A DNA stretch of 15,298 nt from contig CABMIA010000029.1 of NCBI GenBank assembly GCA_902386085.1, forward strand, positions 1-15,298. Direction: 5' to 3'. The DNA comes from an uncultured archaeon. Lineage in GTDB: Archaea; Halobacteriota; Methanosarcinia; Methanosarcinales; Methanoperedenaceae. The notes beneath the pieces are model-generated. The model had not been told where the DNA came from. It made no database searches and was given only the letters and a program-made list of their open reading frames with translations. Numbering within the stretch: the first letter of the stretch is position 1; the number at the start of each line of letters is the position of its first letter. The position numbers and the translations under genes were made by a program. This document shows, in pieces, positions 11,830 through 15,298 of the stretch.

Positions 11830-14800
11830 TTGAAAAAAGATACACAAAAATCAGACCGGTTTAATATTCTGCGCGAGCGGGTAAAAGAATTATTGAGAAA
11901 GCAGCCCGAAGACCGCCAGGGTCTATACGCCGAAGACCTGGAGAACCTTATACAAGAATTGCAGATGCACCAGATTGAACTGGAAATGCAGAACGAAGCT
12001 CTTAGCAGGGCGCATGACGAGCTTGGGATAAAGGTAAAGGAACGGACAGAAGAACTGATAAAGGCCGAGGAGCTGAATGATACACTTAACGGCGTGAACG
12101 CCGCTATTAATTCAACGCTTGATTTCGATGAGATAATGCGGCGGGTCGTTATAGAAGCCGCCCATGCAATAGGGTGCGAGACGGCTGCAATATCATTGCG
12201 CAAAAGTGATCTCTGGATAGTGAGTTACGTATACGGTTTCCCGGAAGAGTTGATCGGGAAACAGATGAACGATGATGAAGAGCGTCACGCTGTGATTGCT
12301 ATAGAAAGTAAAAAACCGGTTGTCATAAATGATGCTTACAATGACGAAAGAGTTAACTTCGAACACATGAAAAAGTATGGCATCCGTTCGGTTCTTGTCG
12401 CTCCCCTGCTGGCAGGAAACGAGACGATTGGTGTGATCTTTCTTAACCACCACTCCGCCGCGATTACCTTCAGCGATTCCCATGTCGATTTTGTAAAAAA
12501 GCTTGCTGTATCTTTATCTCTTGCGATAGAAAAAGCCCGCATGTATAAAGAGGAAAAGCAGGCGAACGAGATCAACAGGTTCCAGGCCACTATCCTGTCC
12601 CAGGTGAACGATGCTGTCATTGCGGTTGACAATGGAAACCGGATAATTTACTGGAATAGCGGGGCGGAGCGGTTGTACGATCTCAAGAACGAAGAGGTGG
12701 TAGGAAGAGATGTCAAGGAGTTGCAATATTTTATCTGGCCCAATGTCCTGGAGGGAAAAGCGGCATATGCATCCCTGTCGGCTACGGGCGAATGGCGCGG
12801 GGAGTGTATTCATGCTAAAAAGAGCGGCGAGGAAATGTATGTTGATATTTCTGCCAGCGTGCTCAGGAACGAGAACGGCATCAAAGTCGGCCTTCTTGGC
12901 ATAGTTCGCGATATAACCGGGCGAAAAAAGATTGAAGAGGCCCTGCAGAAATCAGAGCAAAAATACCGCGGCCTGTTTGATAATGCAAGTGATGCAATCA
13001 TAACGCTTGACCTTGACGATAATATTACATCCTGGAACCGGAGCGCAGAGAGGATATTTGGATGGACTGCGCAGGAAGCGGCAGGAAAGAAACTCGTTGA
13101 TTTAACAATTCCACAGGATAAGCTTGTTGAGAGGAACCAAATTTTGCTGGATGTTCTGTCAGGAAATAATATTTCTGGATTTGAGACGACCCGTCGGTGC
13201 AAGGACGGAAGCCTGGTCGAGGTCAGCCTGACTTTCTCGCCCATAGCAAATGCAAATGGGGATATCATCGGACTGTCCGGAATAGTCAGGGACATTACCG
13301 AACGCAAGAATATTGAGAAAGAACGCGAACGTCTTATCACAGAAATCCTGCGCAGGCAAAAACAAACAGAAAATTTAGCTCTTCTTATAAAAAAAGAAAG
13401 GGATACCCTGAACATAATTATGGAAAACACGGAAACACATCTTGCCTATCTCGATTCAAAGTTCAATATCATAAGGGTGAACTCGGCCTATGCGAAAGGC
13501 TCAGGTCATAAAAAGGAAGAATTGGCGGGCCGCAATCATTTTGACCTTTTTCCAGGCCCGGAGAACCAGGCTGTATTTGAGAACATCAGGGATACAGGAA
13601 AAACTATGGAGTTCAGGGCAAAACCATTTGAGTTCGCTGATCAGCCCTGGCGCGGAGTTACCTACTGGGACTTGACGCTCTCGCCTTTAAAGAATGAAAG
13701 AGGAAAAGTTGACAGGCTGGTGTTGTCTCTCATGGAAGTGACAGATCGCATCAAGCTTGAGCAGACCATCCAGAAGGCTCTTGCATATGCAGAGAGTATT
13801 ATAGATGCTATACAATCACCTTTTTTGATCCTTGACGCAAACCTGCATGTGGTGAAAGCAAATCATGCTTTTTATAAGATATTCAAGGTCCCGATCGAGG
13901 AAATTAAAAATAAACTGATTTATGACCTCGGGAACGGACAGTGGAATATTCCAAAGCTCAGGGAACTGCTTGAAGAAATTATCCCTTCCAATAACCTTAT
14001 CGAGGATTTTGAGGTTGAGCAGGCATTCCCGGGTATAGGACGGAAGACAATGCTGCTCAATGCCAGGCGTATCTACCGGGATACCCTAGATAAGCAAATG
14101 ATCCTGCTTGTGATCGAGGATATCACGGAACGTAAAAAAATGGATGAACTGCGCATTGAAAATGAGCGCCTCATAAGCGCAAGCAAGGCAAGGTCAGAGT
14201 TTTTGAGCATCATGAGCCATGAATTACGGACTCCACTGACGTCTATTATCGGTTATTCAATCCTTATGCAGGAGCTGAGACACGGTAAACTGAATGAAAA
14301 GCAAAAGTTTTACGTGGACAGTATCCATACGAACAGCAAGCATTTACTTTCCCTTATAAACAGTATTCTCGACCTTGCCAAACTGGAGTCAGGAAAGCTG
14401 GATCTGGTCATTGAGGACGTATCTGTCAAATATACGGTAAATGAGATTCTCGGTCTCATGAAAGAAAAGGCTGCAAGCCGTAATGTAATTTTCAAAAAAG
14501 AATTTGGTGCCAACCTTCCTGTTATAAAGGCAGACAGGCAGAAATTAAAGCAGATACTTTTCAATCTGCTGAGCAATGCCATAAAATTCAGCAAAGATGA
14601 GGGAGGGATTGTTACAGTATCTGCAAAGAAAAGAGACGATTTTATGAGGATTTCAGTTTCCGATACTGGCATAGGGATCAGGGAAGAAGATATGCCCAGG
14701 CTTTTCCAGAAGTTCGAGCAGCTTGATTCCGGCGCATCCAGGAAATACGAAGGGACAGGGCTCGGGCTGGCTATAACAAAAGAACTGGTTGAAATGCACG

Positions 14801-14886
14801 GGGGTAAAATCTGGGTGGAAAGCAGGTATGGTGACGGCACCAGTTTTATCTTCCTCCTGCCTGTTGCGTCGAAAAATGAAAATTGA
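11830..14886 (+). CDS. Large soluble sensor histidine kinase: coiled coil, GAF, four PAS, HisKA, HATPase
   Basis: A 1018-residue cytoplasmic hybrid-sensor-type kinase without membrane segments or receiver domain. The order is: coiled coil (30-80), GAF (about 85-238), PAS1 (248-363, ending DITGRKK), PAS2 (375-490, DITERKN), PAS3 (520-640), PAS4 (650-763, DITERKK), HisKA with the phospho-accepting H797 in MSHELRTPL, and HATPase_c at about 895-1013. The HATPase has the N-box N912/N916 (NLLSNA), the G1 box at 945 (DTGIGI) and the G2 box at 975 (GTGLGLA), so it should be active. PAS/GAF stacks sense redox state or small ligands; no heme or flavin ligand can be assigned. The start is TTG at 11830, directly after an in-frame stop; the next ATG would cut into the coiled coil. 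The partner is unknown; the response regulator at 9681 is the nearest candidate. Confidence 0.92.
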   Translation: MKKDTQKSDRFNILRERVKELLRKQPEDRQGLYAEDLENLIQELQMHQIELEMQNEALSRAHDELGIKVKERTEELIKAEELNDTLNGVNAAINSTLDFDEIMRRVVIEAAHAIGCETAAISLRKSDLWIVSYVYGFPEELIGKQMNDDEERHAVIAIESKKPVVINDAYNDERVNFEHMKKYGIRSVLVAPLLAGNETIGVIFLNHHSAAITFSDSHVDFVKKLAVSLSLAIEKARMYKEEKQANEINRFQATILSQVNDAVIAVDNGNRIIYWNSGAERLYDLKNEEVVGRDVKELQYFIWPNVLEGKAAYASLSATGEWRGECIHAKKSGEEMYVDISASVLRNENGIKVGLLGIVRDITGRKKIEEALQKSEQKYRGLFDNASDAIITLDLDDNITSWNRSAERIFGWTAQEAAGKKLVDLTIPQDKLVERNQILLDVLSGNNISGFETTRRCKDGSLVEVSLTFSPIANANGDIIGLSGIVRDITERKNIEKERERLITEILRRQKQTENLALLIKKERDTLNIIMENTETHLAYLDSKFNIIRVNSAYAKGSGHKKEELAGRNHFDLFPGPENQAVFENIRDTGKTMEFRAKPFEFADQPWRGVTYWDLTLSPLKNERGKVDRLVLSLMEVTDRIKLEQTIQKALAYAESIIDAIQSPFLILDANLHVVKANHAFYKIFKVPIEEIKNKLIYDLGNGQWNIPKLRELLEEIIPSNNLIEDFEVEQAFPGIGRKTMLLNARRIYRDTLDKQMILLVIEDITERKKMDELRIENERLISASKARSEFLSIMSHELRTPLTSIIGYSILMQELRHGKLNEKQKFYVDSIHTNSKHLLSLINSILDLAKLESGKLDLVIEDVSVKYTVNEILGLMKEKAASRNVIFKKEFGANLPVIKADRQKLKQILFNLLSNAIKFSKDEGGIVTVSAKKRDDFMRISVSDTGIGIREEDMPRLFQKFEQLDSGASRKYEGTGLGLAITKELVEMHGGKIWVESRYGDGTSFIFLLPVASKNEN

Positions 14887-14975
14887 GGGTCGCGCCAGCG
14901 TGTACGGCAAGGATTGTGTTTACAGGTTCATCATAATGGAAGGACTATTGAAATAGCCTCGGGGAGACATTTTCA

Positions 14976-15298
14976 TTATCTTATTTTCCCTCTTGCAAGC
15001 GATGCAAATACGCCGGCAAAACAAAGGGCTGCAAAAATGGCGAATGCAGTCTGCACGCTACTCAGGAAAAGCGGAAAATTCTCAGGTGAAATCCGGGCTT
15101 TGCCTATGTACACAGCAAATATCAGCGTGGCAATTCCCATGCTGAGCATCTGTCCTGTCAGCCTTGTTGTTCCAAGCGTTGCTGAGGCTACCCCATAAAA
15201 TTTTTTCTCCAGGGAACTCATGACCGCGTTCGTATTCGGGGATGAGAAAAGCGCAAACCCGAATCCGAGGAGAACCAGGCTGCCAATTATGAATCCAA
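14976..15298 (-). CDS. MFS drug-exporter-like transporter, C-terminal part
   Basis: The frame is open from the right edge of the window to a TAA at 14976-14978, giving the last 106 residues. It has three hydrophobic segments: IIGSLVLLGFGFALFS, QMLSMGIATLIFAVYIG and AFAIFAALCFAGVFASLA. The loop between the first two reads SSPNTNAVMSSLEKKFYGVASATLGTTRLTGQ, which matches the C-terminal half of DHA2-type (EmrB/QacA) MFS exporters, where NTNAVMSS.....GVAS is typical. The protein ends in a basic tail (ARGKIR). Substrate unknown. The gene converges on the histidine kinase with 89 bases between stop codons. Confidence 0.82.
   Translation of the reverse strand, partial: GFIIGSLVLLGFGFALFSSPNTNAVMSSLEKKFYGVASATLGTTRLTGQMLSMGIATLIFAVYIGKARISPENFPLFLSSVQTAFAIFAALCFAGVFASLARGKIR

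Noticed and set aside
12810..13430. 206-residue minus-strand ORF
   Set aside because: It lies antisense inside the PAS domains of the histidine kinase, is rich in S, F and R, and is a shadow of that gene.
14914..15198. 94-residue plus-strand ORF after the kinase
   Set aside because: It overlaps the minus-strand MFS gene, which has recognisable family sequence; this frame does not.

Overview
The window looks like a chromosomal segment of a methanogen-related archaeon of the Methanosarcinales. A Methanoperedens-like (ANME-2d) lineage is my best guess, but this is inference. The evidence is archaeal BRE/TATA promoters, GGAGG ribosome binding sites, a tRNA without encoded CCA, archaeal-type cobalamin genes (cobY, cobZ), a hexulose-6-phosphate synthase/RraA fusion of the type known in Methanosarcina, a CcmAB cytochrome c maturation ABC system, and a very large soluble PAS/GAF histidine kinase.

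Layout. (1) 1-2450: the 3' end of an unrecognised gene, convergent with a minus-strand HTH-CBS regulator; upstream of the regulator lies the Hps-RraA fusion gene, whose start is out of frame with the body of the gene. (2) 2450-2860: an AT-rich divergent intergenic region with a perfect 16-bp palindrome. (3) 2860-4380: ccmA (apparently with an AUA start) overlapping ccmB, then tRNA-Cys(GCA). (4) 4440-6343: a small HTH regulator, a convergent SAM methyltransferase with a THUMP-like tail, and a small ORF with an apparent frameshift. (5) 6344-8354: a tight cobZ-cobS-cobY operon for nucleotide-loop assembly of adenosylcobalamin. (6) 8363-9557: a DUF429 protein and an unknown protein, divergently arranged. 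(7) 9680-15298: a signalling neighbourhood with an HTH-receiver protein, two small minus-strand genes, a ~960-bp noncoding region and a 1018-residue histidine kinase, then the C-terminal part of an MFS exporter on the minus strand.

The most unusual part is the noncoding region 10870-11829. It holds three diverged copies of a ~155-161 bp module at 10902, 11257 and 11574. Read on the minus strand, each copy has a conserved upstream block, an archaeal BRE/TATA box, then two hairpins. The loop of the first hairpin (GGGAUU) is complementary to the loop of the second (AAUCCC, AAUCCU or AAUUCC) in every copy if G-U pairs are allowed, and one stem carries a compensatory double change. Copy A runs into the ribosome binding site of a small gene. 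Copies B and C are followed by runs of eight and six T on the minus strand and could give free-standing small RNAs. I do not recognise this family; it is my candidate for an undescribed structured RNA or leader element.

Three gene starts (hps-rraA, ccmA and the ORF near 6139) have one-base start or frame anomalies, so either unusual starts or base-level assembly errors should be considered.
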